A stretch of DNA of 64,000 nt from Paenibacillus elgii NBRC 100335. GTDB lineage: Bacteria; Bacillota; Bacilli; Paenibacillales; NBRC-103111. A program made the translations under genes and the position numbers. Below, piece after piece: positions 25,052 through 32,720 of the stretch. How positions within the stretch are numbered: the first letter of the stretch is position 1; each line of letters starts with the position of its first letter. The notes beneath the pieces were generated by a model. That model ran no database searches, was not told where the DNA came from, and saw only the letters and a program-made list of their open reading frames with translations. The DNA lies in the NCBI RefSeq assembly GCF_004000865.1, contig NZ_BIMB01000009.1:118793-182792 (forward strand). Direction: 5' to 3'.

Positions 25052-25372
25052 ATGCAAAAAACATGTCAAAAAATTGTTCGTGTTCAGAATGGTCTGATTA
25101 CGGAAATTTATGATGGCTTGGTTTACCGAGACTTCAGTGACAATGAAAGCGCATTGAAGGAATTGCTGATGGACGATATCGGTCTGGATTTTGATTCCGT
25201 ACTCCATACTTACGAGCAGCTCATTTACGAGTTGGCCTGCTCCAGTTCGGAACTCCGCTCCTCCATCATGAAGCGTTTGCCCGAAGGCTGGCTTGATTGG
25301 GCACACGATTTGTATTCCGACAATAACGCCGAAAATAAAGCCATGCTGCCCATCACGCAGTCGATCCTATAA
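25052..25372 (+). CDS. Hypothetical acidic protein
   Basis: A 106-residue soluble protein, not recognised. The N-terminal half is beta-rich (IVRVQNGLITEIYDGLVY) and the C-terminal half helical and acidic (HTYEQLIYELACSSSELRSS, then PEGWLDWAHDLYSDNN). There are no membrane segments. It has a strong ribosome site (GGTAAGGAGTAGATTCA) and an extended -10 promoter TGGTATAAT about 45 bp upstream, so it is probably a real, independently transcribed gene. Confidence 0.6.
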   Translation: MQKTCQKIVRVQNGLITEIYDGLVYRDFSDNESALKELLMDDIGLDFDSVLHTYEQLIYELACSSSELRSSIMKRLPEGWLDWAHDLYSDNNAENKAMLPITQSIL

Positions 25373-25451
25373 TTGCCTGACGTCAGCCGTATACTTGGAT
25401 AAGCACGTTCCATACTAAGCTTGAACTCACTTAGCGGAGGTGCTTCTTGAA

Positions 25452-25631
25452 ATGGTTGACAATCTCGAAAGCAATTACGACTGCTCCAATGCAGGCGGCG
25501 ATCTTCAAGAGCTGCAGCAGCAACTGGTCGGGATGCAAAACACCGAGCTGGATGAACAGTCCCAGCAAACGGCTAACCGGCTGGAGAATCAGATCCGGTT
25601 CATCAAGAACAAGTGCGACATTCGCCCTTAA
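25452..25631 (+). CDS. DUF2524 family small protein
   Basis: A 59-residue hydrophilic protein, MVDNLESNYDCSNAGGDLQE onward, ending NRLENQIRFIKNKCDIRP. It is predicted to be one long helix or coiled coil, with Cys residues near each end. It resembles DUF2524 (YtzC-like) proteins of Bacilli, whose function is unknown. The start is placed at ATG 25452, 11 bp after GCGGAGG; an in-frame GTG at 25440 lies inside that site. Confidence 0.65.
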   Translation: MVDNLESNYDCSNAGGDLQELQQQLVGMQNTELDEQSQQTANRLENQIRFIKNKCDIRP

Positions 25632-25646
25632 TCCGTGCATTTGAAG

Positions 25647-25686
25647 AAAAAAGCCAGCCCTTCGGATATCCGTCCGCGGCTGGCTT
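25647..25686 (-). terminator. Terminator of the gene at 25719-26033
   Basis: AAGCCAGCC and GGCTGGCTT form the stem. The T run (TTTTTT) follows on the minus strand. The hairpin also lies just after the DUF2524 gene on the plus strand and could slow that transcript. Confidence 0.75.
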
Positions 25687-25718
25687 GCTTGCATTTGTGG
25701 GATAAAAAACGGTGATTT

Positions 25719-26033
25719 TTAGTCTTCGCGAACCAATACAATATCGCTCACATTATGAATGACATGGAAATTCAATAGTTGGTAGGCCGTCATTGCGTTT
25801 AGTTTTTCGTGTAAATCGTAAATGGCGACCTCGCCGCGTGCAGTTTCACCCAGCTTGATCGCCACGTGACATTCCACATAGACACGTTCAACTTGTGTGC
25901 GAGCGGCCATCGTATAGTTGACGATACCATCGGAAACAAAATAGGCATGGTTCTTATCGGGCGTCAGAAAAGCGTCAACGATTTCGAAGTCACCGTTGCC
26001 CGAATCAATGACGAGCTTGATTCTCTTTAACAC
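25719..26033 (-). CDS. Hypothetical protein divergent from the XRE regulator
   Basis: About 104 residues from the GTG at 26033 (AAAGGGGC upstream), not recognised. The composition is that of a small alpha/beta protein (LKRIKLVIDSGNGDFEIVDA, then YFVSDGIVNYTMAARTQVER, ending NVSDIVLVRED). It has no membrane segment or catalytic motif. An in-frame ATG at 26081 lacks a ribosome site. AT content is higher than in the neighbours, and the divergent promoter region shared with an XRE regulator has phased repeats, so the pair may be an accessory module. Confidence 0.55.
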   Translation of the reverse strand: MLKRIKLVIDSGNGDFEIVDAFLTPDKNHAYFVSDGIVNYTMAARTQVERVYVECHVAIKLGETARGEVAIYDLHEKLNAMTAYQLLNFHVIHNVSDIVLVRED

Positions 26034-26081
26034 GGCATGTAGCCCCTTTTGTTTGAATTTTTCGAGCGAAGTTAAACCCAT

Positions 26082-26155
26082 AAACGTATAAACGTATTAT
26101 ATGTCTATCAGCTTAAACGTTATTACGTATAATGTCAATGCTTTATTTACGTAAA
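26082..26155. promoter_or_regulatory. Array of ACGT-centred repeats in a divergent promoter region
   Basis: Five ACGT cores, mostly within TAAACGT or ACGTAT, start at 26084, 26092, 26117, 26125 and 26149. Two pairs are spaced 8 bp internally, and the pairs are 33 bp apart. They lie between the two divergent genes and overlap the XRE promoter -35. The phasing, about three helical turns, suggests cooperative binding of a small regulator, probably the XRE protein. Confidence 0.5.
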
Positions 26156-26174
26156 TTTTGGGATAAGTTATAAT
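26146..26174 (+). promoter_or_regulatory. Promoter of the XRE regulator gene
   Basis: TTTACG (26146-26151), a 17-bp spacer and TATAAT (26169-26174). The -35 sits within the palindrome TTTACGTAAA, which is one of the repeated ACGT sites. Confidence 0.65.
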
Positions 26175-26199
26175 AGCTTTATAGGTAGGTGATTAATAG

Positions 26200-26427
26200 T
26201 TGCGAAGAGTTCGTTTAAGAATAAAAGAAATTATGGAACAACGAGGATTAACACAGATACAGCTTTCTGAATTATCGGGAGTTAGACAATCTGCAATAAG
26301 CGAAATGTCTCGCAATGTTCGTGAACAAATAAGTCTCATTCATCTTTCGAAATTAGCAGATGCTCTTAACATTGACGACATTAACGAGTTTCTGGTAATA
26401 GAAAAAGACGGCAACCAATCGGACTAA
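26200..26427 (+). CDS. XRE-family transcriptional regulator
   Basis: A 75-residue Cro/CI-type protein made almost entirely of one helix-turn-helix domain (IKEIMEQRGLTQIQLSELSG, then VRQSAISEM and SLIHLSKLADALNIDDINEF). It starts at TTG (26200) behind GGTAGGTGA. Similar small XRE proteins control phage, toxin-antitoxin or restriction loci, but none of those is adjacent. The likely target is its own divergent promoter region. Its 3' end forms part of a terminator hairpin. Confidence 0.85.
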   Translation: MRRVRLRIKEIMEQRGLTQIQLSELSGVRQSAISEMSRNVREQISLIHLSKLADALNIDDINEFLVIEKDGNQSD

Positions 26428-26451
26428 AGCACCGAAAAGCTGCCGTCTTTT
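26404..26451 (+). terminator. Terminator of the XRE gene
   Basis: AAAGACGGC within the last codons pairs with GCCGTCTTT after the stop codon, followed by a T-rich stretch (TTTTGTTTTT). The coding end is thus part of the terminator stem. Confidence 0.7.
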
Positions 26452-26513
26452 GTTTTTACAACTTTCCTCCTTTCATAATGGTTACTTGCTTCTATTGATT
26501 CCTCGAAAAATTA

Positions 26514-26541
26514 AAACGCCGAGCCCGTTAGGGCCCGACGT
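26514..26541 (-). terminator. Terminator after spo0A
   Basis: On the minus strand, CGTCGGGCCC, loop TAA and CGGGCTCGGCG are followed by TTTTA, 18 bp after the spo0A stop codon. Confidence 0.8.
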
Positions 26542-26558
26542 AGGAAAGCTTACTTATT

Positions 26559-27359
26559 TCACGACACCTTATGCTCAATCCGCAGCTTATCTGCCACCAT
26601 CGCGATAAATTCGCTATTCGTCGGCTTCGCTTTGCTGATATTGATCGTATAGCCGAACAAATGCGAGATGCTGTCGATGTTGCCGCGTGTCCAAGCGACT
26701 TCGATCGCATGGCGGATTGCCCGTTCGACGCGGCTCGGCGTTGTTTTGTACTTTTCGGCAATCGCCGGATACAGCGTCTTCGTAATCGCCCCGAGAATTT
26801 CGATGTTGTTATATACCATCGTGATTGCTTCACGCAAATATTGGTAGCCTTTAATGTGAGCGGGCACGCCGATCTCGTGAATAATGGTTGTGATGTTGGC
26901 ATCCAGATTTTTGCCTTTCGGCAATTGAACGACGTTCGCTTTCTGCGACGACGAAGAGGACACAGGCACAGTTGGGCTTGTGCCGATCAACTGCCGAATC
27001 CGGTTCGTCAAAATTTCCATATCGAACGGTTTCAAAATGTAATACGAGGCGCCGAGCTGGACAGCTTTTTGGGTAATGTTTTCTTGACCGAAAGCGGTGA
27101 GCATGATGATTTTCGGCTGCGGATTCAAATCCATCTCCCGCAGCTTCTCGAGCACGCCGAGACCATCTAAATGGGGCATAATAATGTCCAAAATCAATAC
27201 GTCCGGCACTCGGGGGCCTTGCTCGATTAGACGAAGCACATCATTTCCATTGTAAGCAACGCCGGTCACTTGCATATCGGCCTGATCATCGATGAATTCG
27301 GAAAGAAGATTAGTAAACTCTCGGTTGTCGTCTGCTAAAAGAACTTCAATGGTTTGCAA
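26559..27359 (-). CDS. spo0A: Sporulation master regulator Spo0A
   Basis: A 266-residue response regulator that activates early sporulation genes and represses transition-state genes when phosphorylated by the phosphorelay. The receiver domain holds the acidic pocket LLADDN, the phospho-acceptor Asp at about 58 ([11 protein letters not shown]) and Lys in ILKPFD. The effector domain has the hallmark [20 protein letters not shown] and ends [18 protein letters not shown]. The TTG at 27359 was chosen because AAGGAGG stands 9 bp before it; the ATG at 27386 lies upstream of that site. Candidate Spo0A boxes occur upstream. Confidence 0.97.
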   Translation of the reverse strand: MQTIEVLLADDNREFTNLLSEFIDDQADMQVTGVAYNGNDVLRLIEQGPRVPDVLILDIIMPHLDGLGVLEKLREMDLNPQPKIIMLTAFGQENITQKAVQLGASYYILKPFDMEILTNRIRQLIGTSPTVPVSSSSSQKANVVQLPKGKNLDANITTIIHEIGVPAHIKGYQYLREAITMVYNNIEILGAITKTLYPAIAEKYKTTPSRVERAIRHAIEVAWTRGNIDSISHLFGYTINISKAKPTNSEFIAMVADKLRIEHKVS

Positions 27360-27414
27360 CGGTAAGCGCCTCCTTATTTGCGGCAATTCGCTTTAGCATT
27401 ATTTACCTGCTATA

Positions 27415-27530
27415 CAATTTCGACATGCACTTTAAAATTCCTTCTGTCGAATATTATTTTTCTGGATTTTTTCGGATTTTTATTTTATAATTAATAATTT
27501 ACTCCACCGTTATACATCATTCGACAAAGA
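27415..27530 (-). promoter_or_regulatory. Candidate Spo0A boxes upstream of spo0A
   Basis: Three matches to the TTGTCGAA core lie within 175 bp upstream of spo0A: CATGTCGAAATTG on the minus strand (about 27415-27427), TTCTGTCGAATAT on the plus strand (about 27442-27454) and TCTTTGTCGAATG on the minus strand (27518-27530). They suggest autoregulation. I could not identify a convincing sigma-H promoter among them. Confidence 0.6.
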
Positions 27531-27626
27531 GTGATTAAATGCTACATAACGTATCTACTAACTAAAAATAACCACACTTCGTACATAAACGATTCGAAAC
27601 GGAGCAAAGATTTACGTACTTCACAC

Positions 27627-27660
27627 AAAAAAACCGAAGGCCATCAACTGGCCTTCGGTT
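27627..27660 (-). terminator. Terminator of spoIVB, overlapping its stop codon
   Basis: On the minus strand, AACCGAAGGCCA, loop GTTGA and TGGCCTTCGGTT are followed by a run of T. The TGA stop (27646-27644) lies in the loop, so the last coding bases form half of the stem. Confidence 0.9.
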
Positions 27661-29026
27661 CCGTTGTTTCCGTATTGGAAGGACGAAGCATGATGCCTGC
27701 ATCCTGCAGCATCCATTCGATAAAGCATCCGTAGCCGCTTGTCGGGTCATTGACGAAGACGTGAGTGACCGCTCCGATCACTTTTCCGTTCTGGATAATC
27801 GGGCTTCCGCTCATGCCTTGCACGATACCTCCAGTCTTGTCCAACAAGCGGGAGTCGGTAATTTTGATTACCATCCCTTTGGTCGCCGGATATTCCTGCT
27901 TCGCCACATGAACGACCTCGATATCGAATTTCTCGACCTTCTGACCGTTGACCACCGTATAAATTTGCGCAGGACCTTCCTTCACCTCTTCGGCGAAGGC
28001 GACGGGGAGTGCCTTGTCGCTGTAGCTATGCCCCGGCGTATCAAACATTTTACCGAAAATGCCGAACTGCGTATTTTTCTCAATATTGCCAATGGCCCTG
28101 CTTTCCTTGGAGAACTGGGCGCGCTTCTCCCCCGGCTCGCCGTTCTGGCTCTTCGATATCGAAGTGACGTTCGAATGCACGATCTCTCCGTTGCCTACCA
28201 TGATCGGCACTTGGGTGTCCATATCGGTAATGACGTGGCCCAGCGCTCCGTATACGCGTTGATCCGGGGCATAGAAGGTCAACGTTCCGACCCCGGCGGC
28301 CGAATCGCGAATATACAGCCCAAGCCTGTACGCCTTGTCCACGATATCGTACGCAGGATTGATCGGAATATCGAGCGTTTCGTTTCCGCGGCGGATCGTC
28401 AGCATAATCGGCCTCTTGTCCTCGCCCGCCGCTTTGACGAGATCCGCTACCCGGCTCACGTCGCTTACGGTTTTGCCATTCATTTTGACAATGAGATCGC
28501 CGAGCTGCACCTTGGCCTCTTCGCCCGGAGACGTTTTGCGGTCATCCGCGATCGCAACCAAATGATGCCCGACGATCATAATTCCGGCCGATTTCAGCTT
28601 CACGCCGATCGTCTGGCCGCCGGGAATCACTTTTAAGTCAGGGACGACATTGACTTTCACCGTCTTGAAAGGAATTTTACCGAATAGCTTCAGCTTCATT
28701 TCAGCTTGTCCGGCTTGATAAGATTCAAGGGCGATAGGATGATGAAGATCCACTTGGAATGAGTGCCTTGCCGAGCCGTTGACCTTCAGCACTTCCGGAT
28801 GGTTGACCGTTACTTGCGCGCTGACCGGCATCGCCAGCTTCAGTTGGGTTTGCTGTCCGGTAAAAAGCCGGAGCTCCTCGGGGAATGAGGCAAAACTGCG
28901 GAAAGGGGTGGTGAGGCTACCCAAACAAACGAAGAGGACGAGCAGTAATCCAATCAATCTTTTTCTATGGTTGGAACCCAATTCGCTCACGCTCCCTTGC
29001 TTCCTTTGCTTAGCGGCACGCGGCAT
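27644..29026 (-). CDS. spoIVB: SpoIVB serine peptidase
   Basis: A 460-residue secreted serine protease of family S55, made in the forespore. It cleaves SpoIVFA and so triggers pro-sigma-K processing in the mother cell. A basic N terminus and one membrane segment (LIGLLLVLFVCLGSLTT, about 24-40) target it to the intermembrane space. A PDZ domain lies at about 140-225. The catalytic His is in GALGHVITD (about 264) and Ser in GMSGSP (about 406). It lies directly upstream of spo0A, as in Bacillus, but with its own terminator. Confidence 0.95.
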   Translation of the reverse strand: MPRAAKQRKQGSVSELGSNHRKRLIGLLLVLFVCLGSLTTPFRSFASFPEELRLFTGQQTQLKLAMPVSAQVTVNHPEVLKVNGSARHSFQVDLHHPIALESYQAGQAEMKLKLFGKIPFKTVKVNVVPDLKVIPGGQTIGVKLKSAGIMIVGHHLVAIADDRKTSPGEEAKVQLGDLIVKMNGKTVSDVSRVADLVKAAGEDKRPIMLTIRRGNETLDIPINPAYDIVDKAYRLGLYIRDSAAGVGTLTFYAPDQRVYGALGHVITDMDTQVPIMVGNGEIVHSNVTSISKSQNGEPGEKRAQFSKESRAIGNIEKNTQFGIFGKMFDTPGHSYSDKALPVAFAEEVKEGPAQIYTVVNGQKVEKFDIEVVHVAKQEYPATKGMVIKITDSRLLDKTGGIVQGMSGSPIIQNGKVIGAVTHVFVNDPTSGYGCFIEWMLQDAGIMLRPSNTETTEPKAS

Positions 29027-29121
29027 GCGACTTCCGGCTTCAAAGCTGGCTGCACCGCCGTTTGTGTACCTTTAAGGTAACCCCCGCCCTTTTCTTTTAT
29101 AACTCCAAAATGATCCCTTGG

Positions 29122-30822
29122 CTAGCTCATTTTCGCTTTCATGTTATCGGCAAGCGCGATCATTTCCTGCGCGTGCTGGAGCGTTTTGTCGGTCACTTCG
29201 ACGCCTCCCAGCATACGGGCCAGCTCGTGAATACGTTCTTCCGTATTTAAGTCGTCAATATTCGTATAAGTGCGGTCTCCATCCGTCGTTTTATGAATGC
29301 GGTAATGCACGTCCGCCATGCAGGCGACCTGCGGCAGATGCGTAATGGAGAAGATTTGACAGCTCCGGGATAGTCTGGACATTTTCTCGGCTATCGCCTG
29401 TGCCGCGCGACCGCTTACCCCGGTATCCACTTCGTCGAAGACCATTACCGGGATACTGTCCACCCGGGCAAAAATGGATTTAAGCGCCAGCATGACGCGG
29501 GAGATTTCCCCACCCGAAGCGATTTTGCTGAGCGCACGCATCGGTTCCCCGGGATTCGCCGAAATGAGAAACTCGACTTGATCTGCGCCTTCGCGCGTCA
29601 GCTTCTTTTCCACATCCACGGCAAAATGGACCCGGAACTGCGTCCGTTCCATCTGCAGCTCGCGGAGCTCCGCCACAATTTCCGCCGCGAGCTTGTCCGC
29701 TACAATCATACGCTGCTCGGTCAGAACCGAAGCCAGCCGCTGTACCTGTTCGAGGGCCACCGCTTCTTCTTTTTGCAGCTGCTGAAGCTTTTCGTCCTTG
29801 TTCTCGATCAGGTCCAGTTCCTTTTCAATCTTTTCAACATATGCAAGGATATCCGAAACGGATTCTCCATATTTTCTGCGAAGCGATGAGATCGTATCCA
29901 GCCTTTGCTCGATAAAATCGAGTCTGGAAGGGTTGAACTCCACTTCATCACGGTAATCGCGAACTTGGTAAGCCGCGTCTTCCAACTGGTAGAAGGCCCC
30001 TTGCACCTGCTCCAACAGCGACTGAAGCTTGGCGGGATCGAGTGCGGCGATATCCTGAAGCTTCTGGACGGCACGGCCGACGGCATCCAGTCCCTTGCTT
30101 CCCCCATACAATAGATCGTAAGCGTCGGAGGCGTTCTGGAACAGCCGTTCCGCATTGACCAGCTTTCGCTTCTCATCGGCCAGCGCCTCGTCTTCTCCCG
30201 CTTTCAGCTTGGCTGTACGGATTTCCTCCACCTGAAACCGGTACAAATCCATCATTTGCAGCGCTTGCTTGCTCGTTTCCTGCAGCTCCTTAAGCTGCTT
30301 GCGGATTCCCTGGTATACATCGTACGCTTCCTGATAAGCAAGCTTGGCTGGCAAAATCTGCGGCTCGCCGAACATGTCAAGCCACCGGATATGCTCCTCT
30401 ACCCGGAACAACGATTGATGCTCGTGCTGTCCGTGAATATTGACCAGATAATCGCCGATTTCCCTAAGCACAGCGCGGTTGACCAATTGTCCGTTCACGC
30501 GGCTGGTGCTTTTACCTTGAGCCGTAATTTCTCTGCGAATAATAAGATGCTCCTCCGGGTCGGCTTCTATTCCCACGCCGGACAAAATATTCCAAACGGG
30601 ATGATCCTTCCCGATCTGATACAACGCTTCGATCGATGCTTTGTCACTTCCGTAGCGAACCAGATCCGAAGAGCTTCGGCCCCCGGCAATCAGACCGAGC
30701 GCGTCGATGATGATCGATTTGCCCGCCCCCGTTTCCCCCGTCAACACGTGGAATCCGGTTTTGCAATGCAATTCAACATGTTCGATAACCGCCAGATGGC
30801 GAATGGATAGTTCCAGCAGCAT
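29122..30822 (-). CDS. recN: DNA repair protein RecN
   Basis: A 566-residue SMC-like ATPase that gathers double-strand breaks for recombination. Walker A GETGAGKS lies at about 29-36. Two long coiled-coil segments flank a central hinge-less region. Near the C terminus come the signature KIASGGEISRVMLALKSI and Walker B VMVFDEVDTGVSGRAAQA. Full length. The start follows AGAGGTGTAGCTT. It follows argR by 19 bp and precedes spoIVB, the conserved Bacillus order. Confidence 0.97.
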   Translation of the reverse strand: MLLELSIRHLAVIEHVELHCKTGFHVLTGETGAGKSIIIDALGLIAGGRSSSDLVRYGSDKASIEALYQIGKDHPVWNILSGVGIEADPEEHLIIRREITAQGKSTSRVNGQLVNRAVLREIGDYLVNIHGQHEHQSLFRVEEHIRWLDMFGEPQILPAKLAYQEAYDVYQGIRKQLKELQETSKQALQMMDLYRFQVEEIRTAKLKAGEDEALADEKRKLVNAERLFQNASDAYDLLYGGSKGLDAVGRAVQKLQDIAALDPAKLQSLLEQVQGAFYQLEDAAYQVRDYRDEVEFNPSRLDFIEQRLDTISSLRRKYGESVSDILAYVEKIEKELDLIENKDEKLQQLQKEEAVALEQVQRLASVLTEQRMIVADKLAAEIVAELRELQMERTQFRVHFAVDVEKKLTREGADQVEFLISANPGEPMRALSKIASGGEISRVMLALKSIFARVDSIPVMVFDEVDTGVSGRAAQAIAEKMSRLSRSCQIFSITHLPQVACMADVHYRIHKTTDGDRTYTNIDDLNTEERIHELARMLGGVEVTDKTLQHAQEMIALADNMKAKMS

Positions 30823-30841
30823 AAGCTACACCTCTCTGACA

Positions 30842-31291
30842 TTAACTGAGCATTCCCAAGACTTGATTAACGATATGTGAGCTGTGATCCTTGGTTCGGC
30901 AAATGATCAGAATCGTGTCGTCGCCGCTGATCGTTCCCATAATCTCGTTCCATTCCAGACTGTCAATGAGCGCCGCAATCGCATTGGCCGTCCCCGGCAA
31001 GCTTTTGATCACGACGAGATTTTCGGTATGGTCAATATGCACAAAATGATCGTTGAGCGCCCGCCGCAAACGCTGCAGCGGATTGTAGCGCTGATCGGCC
31101 GGCATGGAATATTTGTACCTTCCGTCGTCTAACGGCACTTTGATCAGATGCATTTCTTTGATATCTCTGGAAATGGTCGCCTGCGTGACATGGAAGCCCG
31201 CTTTGCGAAGCTGCTCGACGAGCTCGTCCTGCGTTTCGATTTCGTTGTTGGTGATGATTTCTCGTATTCTAACATGTCGTTGGCCCTTCAT
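30842..31291 (-). CDS. argR: Arginine repressor ArgR/AhrC
   Basis: A 149-residue regulator with an N-terminal winged helix ([38 protein letters not shown]) and a C-terminal hexamerisation and arginine-binding domain ([20 protein letters not shown], then [14 protein letters not shown]). It represses arginine biosynthesis and activates catabolism; no arg operon is in the window. The start follows GGGAGGAAGCC. It is probably cotranscribed with recN. Confidence 0.95.
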   Translation of the reverse strand: MKGQRHVRIREIITNNEIETQDELVEQLRKAGFHVTQATISRDIKEMHLIKVPLDDGRYKYSMPADQRYNPLQRLRRALNDHFVHIDHTENLVVIKSLPGTANAIAALIDSLEWNEIMGTISGDDTILIICRTKDHSSHIVNQVLGMLS

Positions 31292-31305
31292 GGCTTCCTC
31301 CCTGG

Positions 31306-31791
31306 TTATGGGGTCTCGGTATCGTCGTCATCTTCAGCTTGCAGTTCGAACACATAGCAGTCCACCGTTTGTTCAGGCACATTTACATATACGACTCCTG
31401 CCGTTTTCGGGTATAACAGTTGATACACGAGCAGATGGTCGCGGACGCCGCTTCCGGTCCTCTCCATCGGTTTACGCTCTTTTGCTGTCTTGACAATGTA
31501 ATACCGGCCGTTTTTCTCCGCGGTGTAATCGACGAACAGCCGGCTTTGAAGCGTTTCGCTGCGGTTGACTTTGATGTGTACAGGAATGCGTTTCTTACCG
31601 CTAAGGACCGAGTAACCGCGCGCCTCGAGAAGCTCCGTCGCTTCATCCTCCGACACCTCCGCGTCGGCGAGAAATTCGAACGGAGGCTCGTCCTCCACGG
31701 CTTCCTTCAGCTTGCTCCGGGCGTAAAAATACCCCCATGCCCCTAGTGCCAGCGCCACCAAAAACACGATCAAGCCGTCCCCGCTTTGCAT
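31306..31791 (-). CDS. Membrane-anchored hypothetical protein
   Basis: A 161-residue protein with an N-terminal membrane anchor ([20 protein letters not shown], about 6-25), an acidic linker and a soluble domain. The domain has the layout [18 protein letters not shown], then [20 protein letters not shown] and a helical [15 protein letters not shown]. The Asp-xx-LysX arrangement faintly recalls PD-(D/E)XK nucleases, but the acidic residue expected before the Lys is missing. The start follows CGAGGTGATTCC. It lies between tlyA and argR. Function unknown. Confidence 0.65.
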   Translation of the reverse strand: MQSGDGLIVFLVALALGAWGYFYARSKLKEAVEDEPPFEFLADAEVSEDEATELLEARGYSVLSGKKRIPVHIKVNRSETLQSRLFVDYTAEKNGRYYIVKTAKERKPMERTGSGVRDHLLVYQLLYPKTAGVVYVNVPEQTVDCYVFELQAEDDDDTETP

Positions 31792-31846
31792 GGAATCACC
31801 TCGAAGGAATATTCGAGAAACCGTATCCAAATTCCTGTATAAAGGC

Positions 31847-31872
31847 AAAAAAACTCATCCGTCAAGATGAGC
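31847..31872 (-). terminator. Terminator of the nusB-tlyA operon
   Basis: On the minus strand, CTCATC, loop TTGACG and GATGAG are followed by TTTTTTT. The stem includes the last codons of tlyA, and it separates this operon from the 31306-31791 gene. Confidence 0.8.
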
Positions 31873-32698
31873 TCTGCATGCTTTGCGACTCTTGGGTGAC
31901 CTCTCGGATCAACCGGTCCAGTTCGGGACCGGACAACCCAGGCTCGTCCGTATGGAGAAGATGTACTAAAAATTCAATGTTACCCTCGCCGCCCTTGATC
32001 GGAGAGTAAGTCAATCCTCTAATCGCGTAACCAATATCCTGGGCAAACCGGAGGATGTCTTCCAACACCTCTTGATGGACTCGGGGGTCGCGGACGACGC
32101 CGGATTTACCTACTTTCTCCCGGCCCGCCTCGAATTGCGGCTTAATCAAGGCAACGACTTGCCCTTGCGGTGCAAGCAGCTGTTTCAGCGGCGGCAAAAT
32201 AAGTTTTAAAGAAATGAAGGAAACGTCGATCGAGGCAAATGCCGGCTCCGGTCCCTGCAAGTCGCCCGGCTGCATGTAGCGAAAATTGGTCCGCTCCATC
32301 ACGCTGACTCTGGGGTCCTTGCGCAGCGACCAATCCAGCTGGTTGTAACCGACATCGACCGCATAGACGTGAACCGCCCCGTTCTGCAGCGCGCAATCGG
32401 TAAATCCGCCGGTCGAGGCGCCGATGTCCAGCATCGTAACGCCACTCAGGTCGATACCGAACACGTTGAGCGCCTTCTCCAGCTTCAGCCCGCCGCGGCT
32501 GACGTAAGGATGCACCGCACCCTTGACAATCAGCCGGGACGTGCGGGCAATCTTCGTTCCGGCCTTGTCGACCGGAACGTCGTCTACCAGCACCAATCCG
32601 GCCATAATGGCCGCCTTGGCCTTTTCTCTTGTTTCATAATAACCCTGCTCGACGAGCAGGACATCGAGTCGTTCTTTTTCCGCTTTGTCCGCAGCCAT
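31862..32698 (-). CDS. tlyA: TlyA-family rRNA 2'-O-methyltransferase
   Basis: A 278-residue protein with an N-terminal S4 RNA-binding domain (ERLDVLLVEQGYYETREKAK, about 9-28) and an FtsJ-like methyltransferase domain with SAM motif MLDIGASTGGFTD at about 89-101. The family (YqxC in Bacillus) methylates ribose in 16S/23S rRNA or acts as a hemolysin-like protein; the rRNA role is the better supported. It is the last gene of the operon that begins with nusB, 22 bp after dxs. Confidence 0.92.
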   Translation of the reverse strand: MAADKAEKERLDVLLVEQGYYETREKAKAAIMAGLVLVDDVPVDKAGTKIARTSRLIVKGAVHPYVSRGGLKLEKALNVFGIDLSGVTMLDIGASTGGFTDCALQNGAVHVYAVDVGYNQLDWSLRKDPRVSVMERTNFRYMQPGDLQGPEPAFASIDVSFISLKLILPPLKQLLAPQGQVVALIKPQFEAGREKVGKSGVVRDPRVHQEVLEDILRFAQDIGYAIRGLTYSPIKGGEGNIEFLVHLLHTDEPGLSGPELDRLIREVTQESQSMQSSS

Positions 32699-32720
32699 GA
32701 ATTGCTCCTACCTCATATTG

